NCBI GenBank assembly: GCA_948465565.1
Contig: CAOJXR010000001.1
Coordinates: 496,001-560,000, forward strand
DNA length: 64,000 nt
Direction: 5' to 3'
Source: an uncultured Clostridium sp.
Lineage (GTDB): Bacteria; Bacillota; Clostridia; TANB77; CAG-508
Positions within the stretch are counted from its first letter, which is position 1, and every line of letters begins with the position of its first letter. Shown one piece after another: positions 24,927 through 34,456 of the stretch. The translations under genes and the position numbers were made by a program. The notes under the pieces were generated by a model. The model made no database searches. It was not told the DNA's origin and saw nothing but the letters and a program-made list of their open reading frames with translations.

Positions 24927-24953
24927 AATTTTACCTCTTTTTCTACAAGCAGT

Positions 24954-24982
24954 ATTATATCAGACTTTTTCCAATCCGTCAA
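24954..24982 (-). promoter_or_regulatory. Promoter of the GNAT attenuator operon
   Basis: Minus strand TTGACG, 17-base spacer ending TGA, TATAAT (extended -10). Confidence 0.8.
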
Positions 24983-25043
24983 TCTGATTATATAAAACCA
25001 ATATCTGTAAATCTCATTATAGCAATTTACTAAAGTACATTTA

Positions 25044-25574
25044 TCAAACCTTATATTCAATACTCTTTTCTTCTAATAATTTAAAATCACAACTTAATTC
25101 TTTATAAAATTTAGCCATTTTACTCTTACTATTCTTTGTAACTATACTATAAATTCTTTCTGCCTTTTCCATAATTTTTAGTTTATTTTCTGGCTTATTT
25201 ATATAAGAATACTGTTCTGAAAGTAGTCGTTTATATCCATAACTTTTACTTTTTATATCTACTAAATAAACGCTTTCTTGTGGTACTGGTATCATATCTG
25301 AAAACCTAATTATACCCAAGTCACTTTTAGTTTTATCATTTACAATTTTAAAAAAAGTTAAATTATCTTTATACGTTTTATGTTTTTGTTTTGGAGAAAA
25401 TAAAGGTGCAAAATAATAATGTCCATCAACAATAATTACAACCCCTATGTATGGTCTTTTTTCATCTTTATTATAAGCAATATGTTTATCAAATTGACTT
25501 AAATACCATATGTAATTATCATCTATAATATAAAAGTTTAATTTTGTTAATTTAATCTTCTTTTTATCTTTCAT
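25044..25574 (-). CDS. toxN: ToxN/AbiQ endoribonuclease of a type III TA system (copy 2)
   Basis: 176 residues, homologous to the protein encoded at 22.3-22.8 kb: KLNFYIIDDNYIWYLSQFD, HIAYNKDEKRPYIGVVI, FAPLFSPKQKHKTYKD, IIRFSDMIPVP and a C-terminal SCDFKLLEEKSIE (SCDFKLL matches CCDFKLL of copy 1). The ATG follows TGGAGAATTAA. Upstream lie a terminator, direct repeats and a promoter. Type III modules often act in phage defence by abortive infection. Confidence 0.88.
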   Translation of the reverse strand: MKDKKKIKLTKLNFYIIDDNYIWYLSQFDKHIAYNKDEKRPYIGVVIIVDGHYYFAPLFSPKQKHKTYKDNLTFFKIVNDKTKSDLGIIRFSDMIPVPQESVYLVDIKSKSYGYKRLLSEQYSYINKPENKLKIMEKAERIYSIVTKNSKSKMAKFYKELSCDFKLLEEKSIEYKV

Positions 25575-25598
25575 TTAATTCTCCATGTTACAAATATA

Positions 25599-25622
25599 GG
25601 GGATACTTTTTCAGTACCCCCC
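25599..25622 (-). terminator. Terminator between ToxI2 RNA and toxN2
   Basis: Minus-strand stem GGGGTACT/AGTATCCCC with a GAAAA-type loop, followed by TATATTTG. Confidence 0.75.
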
Positions 25623-25817
25623 ACAATTTTTCTGGAAACTCGTTTATAGTAAGCTAAAGGCTCGTTTCTAACCTAATGTTCAACAGGATATTCGTTTATA
25701 GGATTCGCATCCTAAAGGCTCATATCTAACCTAATGTTTAATTTACACTTATTTATGAATTTAATCAAAGGTTTGTGCAACCTATTTTATTTGATAAATT
25801 AATTTATCAACATTAGT
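25623..25817 (-). ncRNA. toxI: ToxI-like antitoxin RNA (copy 2), about 3 repeats
   Basis: Two clear direct repeats of about 50 bases on the minus strand share ACATTAGGTTAGA, GAGCCTTTAG and CTATAAACGA (25632-25680 and 25686-25738). A third, degenerate unit is at about 25739-25790. Transcription would begin near 25817 after the promoter and end in the hairpin before toxN2. The first bases form a TTGATAAATTAATTTATCAA palindrome. Confidence 0.8.
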
Positions 25818-25823
25818 ATATTC

Positions 25824-25852
25824 ATTATACTTGATTTTATCTACAAAATCAA
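25824..25852 (-). promoter_or_regulatory. Promoter of ToxIN module 2
   Basis: Minus strand TTGATT, 17-base spacer, TATAAT, then GAATATACTA as in module 1. Confidence 0.75.
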
Positions 25853-25925
25853 TACTTTGTATCATTTTTTCATCGACAAAAAATTCCAATTTTTGCACTC
25901 ATTTTACGTAAAAAATCCCTATTTC

Positions 25926-26711
25926 TCACTCAAACATCTCTGCAATTTTTGTAGCAACCTCATGCCCTTTTGCATAAAACTTATCAATACTATCATTTAA
26001 ATACTCATATCTATAAGCCAATTCCAAAGTAACAGGTCCATTATAATTACACTCTTTCAATCTCTTTATAACAGGTTCCCATTCAATAGTCCCATCAAAC
26101 GGAATTAAATGTAAATCATCTGATTTATCATTATCATGCAAATGCACTGCAAAAATCCTATCTTTAAAAAATTCAAAATTAAATTCATCATTAAAGTGAA
26201 CATGAAAATGTCCTATATCAAAGCAAATACCAACATTATCATCATTAATATTTCCAAGCACATACTCCAAATATCCCTTAACCTTTGTATTTTCAAAAGC
26301 CACTTTGACATTTAATTTTTTTGCATAATTAGTAATTTCCCTAATTCTATTTAATCCTAATTCATTATACTTTGGCGGATTTTTTCCACCAATCAAATGC
26401 ATCACAACAAGAGGAATACCATTTTTATTACAATCTCTAATATTCTTTTTATATCTTTCTACTAATTTTTCGCCATCAACACCATCTAACCAAATATCAT
26501 TTATATTCTGATATCCCAAATGTGCAAATATAATATTAAGTCCTAATTTCTTACAATAGTCTACTTGTTCTTGCTGACTTATCTCCCATTTCATTTCATC
26601 ATACCACTGAACAAAAACATTCTTAAAACCAGCATTCTTCACAGAATTTATTGTATCAAATACACTCACATTCTTATTTTTATATTGAATTGCAACCGCA
26701 AGCTCTCTCAT
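25926..26711 (-). CDS. Sugar phosphate isomerase/epimerase (AP endonuclease 2-like TIM barrel)
   Basis: 261 residues from the ATG at 26711, preceded by GGAGGTACAGGT; a longer upstream frame lacks a site. Features of the xylose-isomerase-like barrel include VMHLIGGKN, VAFENTKV, VGICFDIGHFHVHF, FAVHLHDND and GPVTLELAY with metal-binding His and Glu residues. Natural substrate unknown. Part of the metabolite-enzyme run. Confidence 0.8.
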   Translation of the reverse strand: MRELAVAIQYKNKNVSVFDTINSVKNAGFKNVFVQWYDEMKWEISQQEQVDYCKKLGLNIIFAHLGYQNINDIWLDGVDGEKLVERYKKNIRDCNKNGIPLVVMHLIGGKNPPKYNELGLNRIREITNYAKKLNVKVAFENTKVKGYLEYVLGNINDDNVGICFDIGHFHVHFNDEFNFEFFKDRIFAVHLHDNDKSDDLHLIPFDGTIEWEPVIKRLKECNYNGPVTLELAYRYEYLNDSIDKFYAKGHEVATKIAEMFE

Positions 26712-26736
26712 ACCTGTACCTCCATAACCACTCTCA

Positions 26737-27312
26737 CTATTTAACAAAAAGGACTTTCATTATATTGTCATACCTATCTTTTAGCAATACCCTTGTTCTT
26801 GAACTCAATTTATTATAATCCCTTTCCAGTTTCTTCTTAATAAACTCTGCCCCATCTGAAACAGACAATCCCCTTTCTTTATACGCTAAAGAAAATAACA
26901 TTGGTATACAATCAAAATGAGATATAACATCAGCATCAGCTACACACTCTTCCTCAATTGTATTTCGTGGTCTATCTTTACTTCCTCTATGATTCAATAC
27001 GCAAGCCTTCACTCTCTCAATTCTATCTTCTGGATAATGTAGTTCCCTTAATAATTGTTCTGCAATCTCAGCACCATATAAATGATGTTGTTCTCTTTCC
27101 CCATATTCCGATGGAACTGCAATATCATGTAAAAGCGCACCCAACTCAACAATCTCAACATCTGCATTATATTCATTCGCCAATTTAACTGCATTTTCAA
27201 CCACATATTTTATATGTTCATTCCAAAAATCATATCCATTTTTCTGTCTTGACTTTTCACATCTAAGCAATAGCTCTTGCTTAATTTTTTCTGTAATATC
27301 ACTCATATCCAT
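26737..27312 (-). CDS. HD-domain phosphohydrolase (YfbR/uncharacterised)
   Basis: 191 residues. HIKYVVENAVKLANEY, GALLHDIAVPSEYGE (HD), HLYGAEIAEQLLREL, and CVLNHRGSKDRPRNT then VADADVISHFD complete the H-HD-H-H-D metal pattern of HD hydrolases. It begins 11 bases before the next gene upstream and shares the operon with a nucleotidase-like HAD protein. Confidence 0.8.
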   Translation of the reverse strand: MDMSDITEKIKQELLLRCEKSRQKNGYDFWNEHIKYVVENAVKLANEYNADVEIVELGALLHDIAVPSEYGEREQHHLYGAEIAEQLLRELHYPEDRIERVKACVLNHRGSKDRPRNTIEEECVADADVISHFDCIPMLFSLAYKERGLSVSDGAEFIKKKLERDYNKLSSRTRVLLKDRYDNIMKVLFVK

Positions 27313-27323
27313 ATTCTCCTTTA

Positions 27324-27896
27324 TTACATACCTCTAATAACTCTATAAATATCGCCCCAGTTATTAACCTCTTTAATAAACTCATTCTCTTCTAACTGTT
27401 TCAAATTAGTATCCCTAAAGTATAAAGTCTTAACATTATTCTCAGACAATCTTTTAGCAATTATCCAATCATCATCTATCATAATATCAACATTCTCTTT
27501 TTTACAAACTTCCAACTTATCCTCAACCTGCCAATAATACTTATCAAACTCAATACCATTCTCACCTAAAATACGTATTGCATCATCCTTCATTTCTTTT
27601 ACATGTCCTCCTCTAGCAGTAATAACAACAAACTCATGTCCCTGTTTCTTTAACAAATCATACACTGCTCTAAAACCAGACATCAAATTACTATCTCTAG
27701 AAACAGTCATAAAATATGTATTAATAAACTCTTGCTCTTGTTCCTTTGTCCAGTTATATCTAGCCTGAAACTTCGGTTCTTCTCTATCAACCAAATTATT
27801 TTCCTTCAATACATCAACATCAAATATTTCCTCATATGTTCTAAAAGTAGTCTCACTATCAAAAACAACCCCATCCAAATCAATACCAATCTTCAT
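27324..27896 (-). CDS. HAD-family nucleotidase-like protein
   Basis: 190 residues from ATG 27896 (GGGGTG site; a Met-Phe-Ser extension is unlikely). MKIGIDLDGVVFDSE is HAD motif I, VVITARGGH motif II, and MIDDDWIIAKRL motif IV. It resembles the 5'(3')-deoxyribonucleotidase/NT5C-like C1 cap proteins found in phages and clostridia, probably dephosphorylating nucleotides. Confidence 0.78.
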   Translation of the reverse strand: MKIGIDLDGVVFDSETTFRTYEEIFDVDVLKENNLVDREEPKFQARYNWTKEQEQEFINTYFMTVSRDSNLMSGFRAVYDLLKKQGHEFVVITARGGHVKEMKDDAIRILGENGIEFDKYYWQVEDKLEVCKKENVDIMIDDDWIIAKRLSENNVKTLYFRDTNLKQLEENEFIKEVNNWGDIYRVIRGM

Positions 27897-27907
27897 ACTA
27901 AACACCC

Positions 27908-28531
27908 CTACACATTCTTAATTTTCTCATTCAATTTTCTATAAATATTTTCCTTCACCCATGTATCAGTCGCAGTCTTTTCAACATCTTCAATATTAAC
28001 CCATTTAACCCCACTATTCTCATCTTCTTTCATTGTAAGTATCTCATTCTCATCAACCTCTAGTGCATAAGTCAAATTCAAATGTACATGAGAAGAAACA
28101 TATTTTCCTCTTTTAACATGCCCATTAACATATACTATTTCCATAGAAAGAATATCCCCATTATTCAGCACCTTAACATTTTGAGCACCAGTTTCTTCTT
28201 TCAATTCACGTATAGCAGTTCCCAACAAATCTGTCTCTCCATCTGCATGACCTCCAGTCCATGCCCATGACTTATATATATTATGATAAATCATTATAAC
28301 TTTTGTCCTATCTTTATTCACAGCCCATGAAGATGCTGTAAAGTGTCCAAACTCATTATCTCTAGTAAGTACATCATCAAAAGTGTCGACATATTTTAAA
28401 ATAGTTTGCTTATCTTTCTCCTCCTGATCATTATAAGGTACATAATTTTCAATCTGCGCTCTCAACTTCTCCATTTTATCCTTTTTTCCAAATTTCTCAA
28501 CTTCAAATTCAATTTCCTTATCTTCAACCAT
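27908..28531 (-). CDS. Nudix hydrolase (207 aa)
   Basis: The Nudix box is GHADGETDLLG...RELKEETGA near residue 95, with an N-terminal helical extension of about 60 residues (KIEFEVEKFGKKD-like, LRAQIENYVPY) and the segment KVIMIYHNIYKSWAWTGGH. Size and layout match ADP-ribose/NADH-type or uncharacterised clostridial Nudix enzymes; the substrate is not predictable. Second gene of the same operon as the nucleotidase. Confidence 0.8.
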   Translation of the reverse strand: MVEDKEIEFEVEKFGKKDKMEKLRAQIENYVPYNDQEEKDKQTILKYVDTFDDVLTRDNEFGHFTASSWAVNKDRTKVIMIYHNIYKSWAWTGGHADGETDLLGTAIRELKEETGAQNVKVLNNGDILSMEIVYVNGHVKRGKYVSSHVHLNLTYALEVDENEILTMKEDENSGVKWVNIEDVEKTATDTWVKENIYRKLNEKIKNV

Positions 28532-28599
28532 TTTTAATCTCCATTTTCTACTCTATATAAATAAATGCACTATTCTAAATAGTACATTTTATACCATAT

Positions 28600-29013
28600 T
28601 TATCTTTCCAAGTTAAGTATAACACGTGCAAAATCAAGCAATTCATTCAAATGATTTTCTATAACATCTTTTAGAATTTCCTCATCAATTTTTTTATAAT
28701 CATGAACTGCTATATTTCTAAAACCTATCATTTTCTTCATACTATTTGACATTTCATTAGAAATCAAACCATTCTTCTCTAATAGTTCAAACGCCCCTCT
28801 CTTCTCTTGAGGCATTCCTAATTTTCTAACTGACACTATATACATTGCAATATCTGTCACTAATTCACAACCTCTTTGTAAGTTAAGAACAATACAATCC
28901 AATCTCCTATAATCATATAAATTATCTGGATTACCTTCATACTCTTCCTTTATTCTATCTATACATCTCTCAATACTATCAAATTTATTTAAAATAACAG
29001 CCTCATTTTCCAT
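28600..29013 (-). CDS. hepT: HepT-type HEPN toxin (DUF86)
   Basis: 137 residues, all-helical HEPN RNase. The catalytic RX4H motif is FRNIAVHDYKK (Arg and His near residues 100-105), preceded by MKKMIG and followed by a helix ending LLDFARVIL. It overlaps the MntA gene by 11 bases, the standard pairing. In studied systems MntA AMPylates a tyrosine next to HepT's RX4HXY motif to block it; here the motif is RNIAVHDY. Confidence 0.85.
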   Translation of the reverse strand: MENEAVILNKFDSIERCIDRIKEEYEGNPDNLYDYRRLDCIVLNLQRGCELVTDIAMYIVSVRKLGMPQEKRGAFELLEKNGLISNEMSNSMKKMIGFRNIAVHDYKKIDEEILKDVIENHLNELLDFARVILNLER

Positions 29014-29407
29014 AAATTGTACCTCCTTCCTTAACTCTATTCACAATGTATTTTCTACTCTCATTAAGTTCCAAATACTCTCTAAACATATCTAATTTAT
29101 ACAAATCAAATTGCACATCATCCTCACAATACAAAGTCTCACCATTCATCAATATCTCATAGCGAAAAACATCCGTAATTTGATTCAAATCAACTAAATC
29201 TATATCCTTTTTAGTAATTCTCTCCAAATCCTGAGTCATATCAAAAATATCTATCTTAGAAATTGTCCTTTTAGATTTTATTGCTATATCAATATCACTA
29301 TCTTCTCTTTGCGTATTTCTAGCATAACTTCCAAATAAAACAATAGCCTCGCAATCAAACTTCAATCTCAATAATTCTATTATCTGCTTTTTCATTTCTT
29401 CTTCCAT
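29003..29407 (-). CDS. mntA: MntA-type minimal nucleotidyltransferase antitoxin
   Basis: 134 residues; LFGSYARNTQREDSDIDIAI carries GSX10DXD, the catalytic motif of the MNT family. It is upstream of and overlaps hepT, so the pair is a HEPN-MNT (type VII) toxin-antitoxin module. Confidence 0.87.
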   Translation of the reverse strand: MEEEMKKQIIELLRLKFDCEAIVLFGSYARNTQREDSDIDIAIKSKRTISKIDIFDMTQDLERITKKDIDLVDLNQITDVFRYEILMNGETLYCEDDVQFDLYKLDMFREYLELNESRKYIVNRVKEGGTIYGK

Positions 29408-29491
29408 AAAAATCCTCCTGACTCTTGTATTATCTCATAAAGAATTACCCATTACAATATACATACTTATCTTTTTAATCACTTATAAATA

Positions 29492-30275
29492 CTATCTACC
29501 TATTCTATTCCTTAAATATTCCTTAGCGTCCCTTCTAATTATCTCCATCTTCTCTTTCGTATCTAAATTCTTATAATCAATCCTATCAATTAAAATATCC
29601 ACATAATTTTTCTCATAAATATACTTTAAAGACACATCGAAATTCAAATCATATATAAAAGCAATAATTCCAATCCAAAAATCAATCTGAGTTTTTCTAT
29701 CTGTTATACTAATACATTTATGTTTCAAAATATCCTCATAAATCTTATCAGAAATAACCTCATATTCCAAAGTATCTGGGTTATATTTACCAGGAAAAAT
29801 ATTCTTAAAATGTTCTGTTTCCTTAACCCTAAAATTATCTAGCTTATCCGCATCTCTAATAATTTTACTATGTATCAATTCCTGCTCACCGAAGTCCATC
29901 TTCAACTGCATACTTATTATGATTATATATCGCCTTCCCAATCACTTCGTCATATTTAAAATCTTCTATAAAATTCCTAATAAGACCATCCTCAAACAAA
30001 ACTTTCACACCATAATTAGCATGTTCAAAACCTTTACTATCATCAAAATCCTTTGTAAGCTTAACCTGTTCAAACCTACCAATATCATGCAAAATAGCAA
30101 TCAGCTTTGCAAGCAACACATTATCTTCATCAAGTCCAAGCTCCCTAGCTATATACTCACTTTTCTCAACAACACCATATGTATGAACAACTTTTAAATT
30201 AACACTACCATCTGCTAAATCATACTGTTTCAAATACTCTTTAAAAGCACTCTGTGCTTTCTCAAAATCAATCAT
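29492..30275 (-). CDS. HD-domain phosphohydrolase, needs +1 frameshift at CGG
   Basis: Read through, 260 residues. The first part has KVVHTYGVVEKSEYIAREL and AILHDIGRFEQVKL (HD motif), then FEHANYGVKVLFEDG, EVIGKAIYNHNKY and CTT-CGG-TGA: unshifted the protein stops immediately after CGG at 29889-29891. Skipping C gives GEQELIHSKIIRDADKLDNF, which supplies the conserved final Asp and the remaining 115 residues. It starts 3 bases after the ABC exporter gene, which contains another such site, so two recoded genes are adjacent in one operon. Confidence 0.8.
29889..29891 (-). other. CGG +1 frameshift site 4 (HD protein codon 129)
   Basis: Context CTT-CGG-TGA; skipping C gives GGT (Gly) GAG. The zero frame stops at the very next codon. 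Confidence 0.78.
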
Positions 30276-30278
30276 TTA

Positions 30279-31980
30279 TCAATCCCCCTTTCCCATATTA
30301 ATCAAACTATAATACTCGCCTTGTTTTTCAACAAGCTCATCATGCCTTCCCTCTTCAATCACCTTACCATCTTTCATAAGTAATATCTTATCACACTTTT
30401 TAATTGTAGATAACCTATGAGCAATAATAAAACTTATCTTACCTTGTGTTATCTCATCAATAGCCTTTCTCACCAACATCTCTGACCTATAAGAAAGTGA
30501 CGCAGTCGCCTCATCCAATATAATAATATCAGGATCCTCCACCATAACTCTAGCAAAATTCAACAGTTGCTTTTCCCCTGAAGAAAAAATATCTGTATCA
30601 GCAGAAATCCTTGTTTCATAGCCATTCTCAAACATCATTATTTTATCATGCAATCCTAATCTCTTACATATATCCATTATCTCATTCTCTGAAACATCTT
30701 TATTCGCATAATTTATATTATCAAAAATTGTACCATCAAATATAACAACCTTTTGCATAATATATCCAATTTTATTTCTCAAACTCTGTATACTATAATT
30801 CCTATAATCAGCACCATTTATCCTAATAACACCATCATTAAAATCATAAAATCTACAAAGCAAATTAACCAAACTTGTCTTACCGCTTCCCGTCCTTCCA
30901 ATTAAAGCAACACTCTCATTTTTATTCACCCTAAAAGAAATATCATCCAAAACTTTCTTTTTATTATCATATGAAAAAGAAACATTTTCAAATTCAACAG
31001 TATTTATACAATCAATCTTCTCTCCAATATTAACATCTTCCTCTTCCATATTCAAAATATCGCAAATTCTATTATAAGACAATCTACCAACATTTCTTAT
31101 TTGAAATCCCTCAATCACCCATCTAGCATAAGTCTCAGGTGATGATATATACCTAGCCAAAACTATCATTGCACCATATGAAATAATGCCACTCTCAACA
31201 CTAATAGCACCAATCAATATATTTGTAACACCAACAAATGAAACAATAAAATTGTATAAACATGTATAAACTCTAATATTCTTCTCTAGCTTATTAACAA
31301 TATCTTCATAATCAACTAATAATCTTTTAATCTCCGCCAACCTTTCCTGTTCAATCTCCAACGCTTTTATAGTGGAATATCCTTGAACCTGTTCATTAGA
31401 CCAATTCAATATTTTAGCATTTATTTTTCTCTTTAAACTTGTATACGAAATTGATTTTTTATTAAAAATATGAGTCACCGCAAAGCCTAACAAATATATT
31501 GCAAAAGTTATCATAACTATCGGAACATTCAAATACATAAGCACAGCCAATGTTCCAACTAATCTCACAACTCCAGCCAAATAAGACCTACAAATACCAA
31601 CCCCATACCATCTAGCAAACTCTTTTGTATCATTAATTATATTCTCCAAAATCTCACCAACACGAATTCTATCAAGCTCGCTCTGCTTTGTATTCTGCAA
31701 TTTTATATAAATCTTCTCTCTATAATCTGCCTCAATTGATTTATTTAATTCTGCATCATTCAAATCCTCAAAAAATGTAACAATAGCACGTAAAATACTA
31801 ACTCCAAAATAAACCACACCTAATCCAACAATCAATTTTATATCTTTACTTGGTATTGCATATTCTATCATAATCATTGTAAACGTAATAAACGTTACCA
31901 CCATTATACTTGTAATAAACCATCCGAATTGCAGTTTTAAAAGCTAGTTTCTTATAATTCTCTATAATTTCCCTCAACAT
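30279..31980 (-). CDS. ABC exporter half-transporter B, needs +1 frameshift at CGG
   Basis: Read through, 566 residues. The real start is ATG 31980 (MLREIIENYKKLAFKTAI), 4 bases after the partner gene; CGG at 31924-31926 is followed by about 25 out-of-frame codons. Skipping C gives GWFITSIMVVTFITFTMI, the first transmembrane helix. The membrane domain is followed by Walker A GRTGSGKTSLV, Q-loop QKVVIFDG, signature FSSGEKQLL (degenerate, for LSGGQ), Walker B IIILDEAT and H-loop AHRLST. Together with the protein encoded upstream it forms a heterodimeric exporter. Confidence 0.85.
31924..31926 (-). other. CGG +1 frameshift site 5 (ABC exporter B codon 19)
   Basis: Context ATT-CGG-A; skipping C gives GGA (Gly) TGG. 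Without the shift the first membrane helix is lost. Confidence 0.75.
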
Positions 31981-31984
31981 TTAC

Positions 31985-33745
31985 TTAAAATTCCTCATCT
32001 TCTAATATCTTATTATCACTAATTTCTATAACATTTCTATACAAATCATCACTTCTCATCAATTCCTCATGCTTTCCAACCATTATTGTCTTGTCCTTTA
32101 TAAACAATACCTTATCACATTTCTTTACAACTTCCAAATCATGCGAAATAATAATTGTTCCAACTTGCATTTGTATAATATTATTTAATATATGCAACTT
32201 CGTTTTAGTATCAAGCTTTGACAAAGAATCATCAAAAATTATAAACTTGCTCCCCTTAAGTAATGTTCTAGCTATTGCAAATCTTTGCTTTTGCCCACCA
32301 GAAACATTATTTCCACCTTTTCCAATCAAATAATGAAACTTCTCATCAAACCCCATAATATCATCATATACATCAGCCGCAACACATGTATTCACAATAT
32401 TTTCATCATTAGTCTCTCTATTAGTAATATTTATATTATTCTTTATAGTATCAGTAAATAAATATGTATCCTGAAGAACAACACTTATATAATCCCTCAC
32501 ACTTTTCTTACTTACTGTTTTTAAATCATTATCCCCAATATATATTCTCCCAGTATAGTCATAAAATCCCATCAAAGTCTTTGAAATAACAGTTTTACCA
32601 GTTCCATTATCTCCAATAATAGCAACATTCTCATTTTTACTAATTCTAAAATTCAAATTCTCTAATATATTAACATCATCAATTTTTATATCAACATTTT
32701 CAAAAACTATATCTCCATCCAAGCTTACATCTGGATTTTCCTCAATGTCTTCATTTAAACTCATCAACTCAGATAACTTTTTATATGCCACAAAAAACTC
32801 ATTTACATTTTTCAACTTATCAACTGAATTATATACATACTCTAAAATTTTAGTAGAATAAGTTAATAATATTGATATTGCCGCTAAAGTAAGTTCTCCC
32901 CTTACAACTAAAATTCCTCCCCATAATAATATAAATGGCTCTTTAAAATTTCTTATTGAATGAGTACCAATTCCGTATAATTCCTTTATTTTAGCTAGTT
33001 TTATATCCTTTTTCTTATACTCCTTATTCATATTAGAAAATTCTTGTATTTCTTCATCTTTTCTATTAAACGCTTTTAGCATCTTAGAATCTTCAATACT
33101 AACTGTAGTCTTATCTATAACCTCTCTGTTCATCTCAACAATATCCTCAACCAACGGTCTTGAAACTTTAAAATACCATATAGAAAGTAATACTATAAGT
33201 CCACATAACACTCCAATAAAAATTGCAACAGTGCTATTCAACTTAAGAGTCTGCAAAACAGCAAATATAATAATAAAAATTGTATCAAAAAACAAATTTA
33301 TTTGTGAATTAAAAAACTCTGAATACGTATTAGCATCATTATTAACCCTTTGTATAACATTTGATTTATCAATCTTAGAAAACTCCATATATTTTAGTCT
33401 AGGTATATGTTCCAAAACAATCTGCTTAACATTTTTATTTATAATCAAATTAAACTTTGTATTCATCTTATTTTTCAAATAACTTACAATAAAAACAACT
33501 ACATTAATACCTATTAGTACCAATACTAAAATAATTATTTTAGATATTTTCTCATTTGAATAAAACAATTTTCTTATTATCTCTGGAATTACACTTTCAT
33601 TACCTATTATAACTCCATCAAGTACATATTGTATAAACATTGGCATCTCAACTATCAACCTAGAATATATCATACTTAATAATAAAGTAACTGCAATATA
33701 TAATTTTGTTCCCTTTAGAGTATCATTTAAAAACCTTGTTTTCAT
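31985..33745 (-). CDS. ABC exporter half-transporter A
   Basis: 586 residues: six-helix membrane domain (LLLSMIYSRLIVEMPMFIQY at the N-terminus) and a C-terminal ATPase with Walker A GDNGTGKTVI, Q-loop VVLQDTYLF, signature VSGGQKQRFAIAR, and FIIFDDSLSKLD, where the catalytic Glu after Walker B is Asp. SHDLEVV supplies the switch His. The canonical signature here and degenerate signature plus normal LDEAT in subunit B are the mark of a heterodimer with one degenerate site. Drug, lipid or peptide export are all possible. Confidence 0.85.
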   Translation of the reverse strand: MKTRFLNDTLKGTKLYIAVTLLLSMIYSRLIVEMPMFIQYVLDGVIIGNESVIPEIIRKLFYSNEKISKIIILVLVLIGINVVVFIVSYLKNKMNTKFNLIINKNVKQIVLEHIPRLKYMEFSKIDKSNVIQRVNNDANTYSEFFNSQINLFFDTIFIIIFAVLQTLKLNSTVAIFIGVLCGLIVLLSIWYFKVSRPLVEDIVEMNREVIDKTTVSIEDSKMLKAFNRKDEEIQEFSNMNKEYKKKDIKLAKIKELYGIGTHSIRNFKEPFILLWGGILVVRGELTLAAISILLTYSTKILEYVYNSVDKLKNVNEFFVAYKKLSELMSLNEDIEENPDVSLDGDIVFENVDIKIDDVNILENLNFRISKNENVAIIGDNGTGKTVISKTLMGFYDYTGRIYIGDNDLKTVSKKSVRDYISVVLQDTYLFTDTIKNNINITNRETNDENIVNTCVAADVYDDIMGFDEKFHYLIGKGGNNVSGGQKQRFAIARTLLKGSKFIIFDDSLSKLDTKTKLHILNNIIQMQVGTIIISHDLEVVKKCDKVLFIKDKTIMVGKHEELMRSDDLYRNVIEISDNKILEDEEF

Positions 33746-33771
33746 AATTATTGTTCCTTTTACTATTTCGT

Positions 33772-34212
33772 TTATGTTTTTGATTTTTTATATTCTATAT
33801 ATTCATTTAAAACATATCTTTGATATTCATGGTATAGCTTTTGAGTATATTCAGCTGGTTTTATCCAAAACACTTTATGATCCTTCTCAATAGGCTCTGC
33901 AACCTTTTCACCAAATTCAGCAATATAAAAAGTTGCTTCAACATCTAATGGACCTCTTTTCCCTCCATCAGCCCATGCTGTAACCTTATCAAAAAATCTA
34001 ATATTTTTTAAACTATACCCAGACTCCTCAATAACCTCTCTTTTCAAAGCCTCTAGTTCAGTTTCTGTTCCTTCTAAACCGCCACCTAGAAAAAACCATT
34101 CTCCATCTGTAGCTATTGCTATTTTCTCCTTATCTCCACCTTCAATTATCACATATGCAGCTCTTCTTTTAGTATACTTTTCTCCATCTATTTTCTTACC
34201 TATTCGCACCAT
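33772..34212 (-). CDS. Nudix hydrolase (146 aa)
   Basis: Nudix box GGGLEGTETELE...KREVIEESGY preceded by RRAAYVIIEGGD and followed by FDKVTAWADGGKRGPLDVEA and the C-terminal segment HEYQRYVLNEYIEYK. Closely similar in layout to the Nudix protein at 41.1-41.5 kb, its paralogue. Substrate unknown. Confidence 0.82.
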   Translation of the reverse strand: MVRIGKKIDGEKYTKRRAAYVIIEGGDKEKIAIATDGEWFFLGGGLEGTETELEALKREVIEESGYSLKNIRFFDKVTAWADGGKRGPLDVEATFYIAEFGEKVAEPIEKDHKVFWIKPAEYTQKLYHEYQRYVLNEYIEYKKSKT

Positions 34213-34360
34213 TGTTTCAAAATTACTCCCCTTCTTTATACGAAAACCTTAAATTTATCTCCTTATATTCTCCATTACTATGTACCAATTCTATCATAAC
34301 CTTCAATAAAAATAAAGTGCTTTATCACTGTATTTCAACTATTTTATACCAACTATCAAC

Positions 34361-34390
34361 TTGACATAATAACTTTATGCGTGATATACT
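34361..34390 (+). promoter_or_regulatory. Promoter of the NAD kinase/methyltransferase cassette
   Basis: TTGACA (34361-34366), 18-base spacer, TATACT (34385-34390), 66 bases before the TTG start. Confidence 0.7.
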
Positions 34391-34456
34391 TTTACCTAGC
34401 ACAAATCAATTTTTTGTAATATAAAACTTTGTTTACAAGAAGGAGATGAAATTTTA

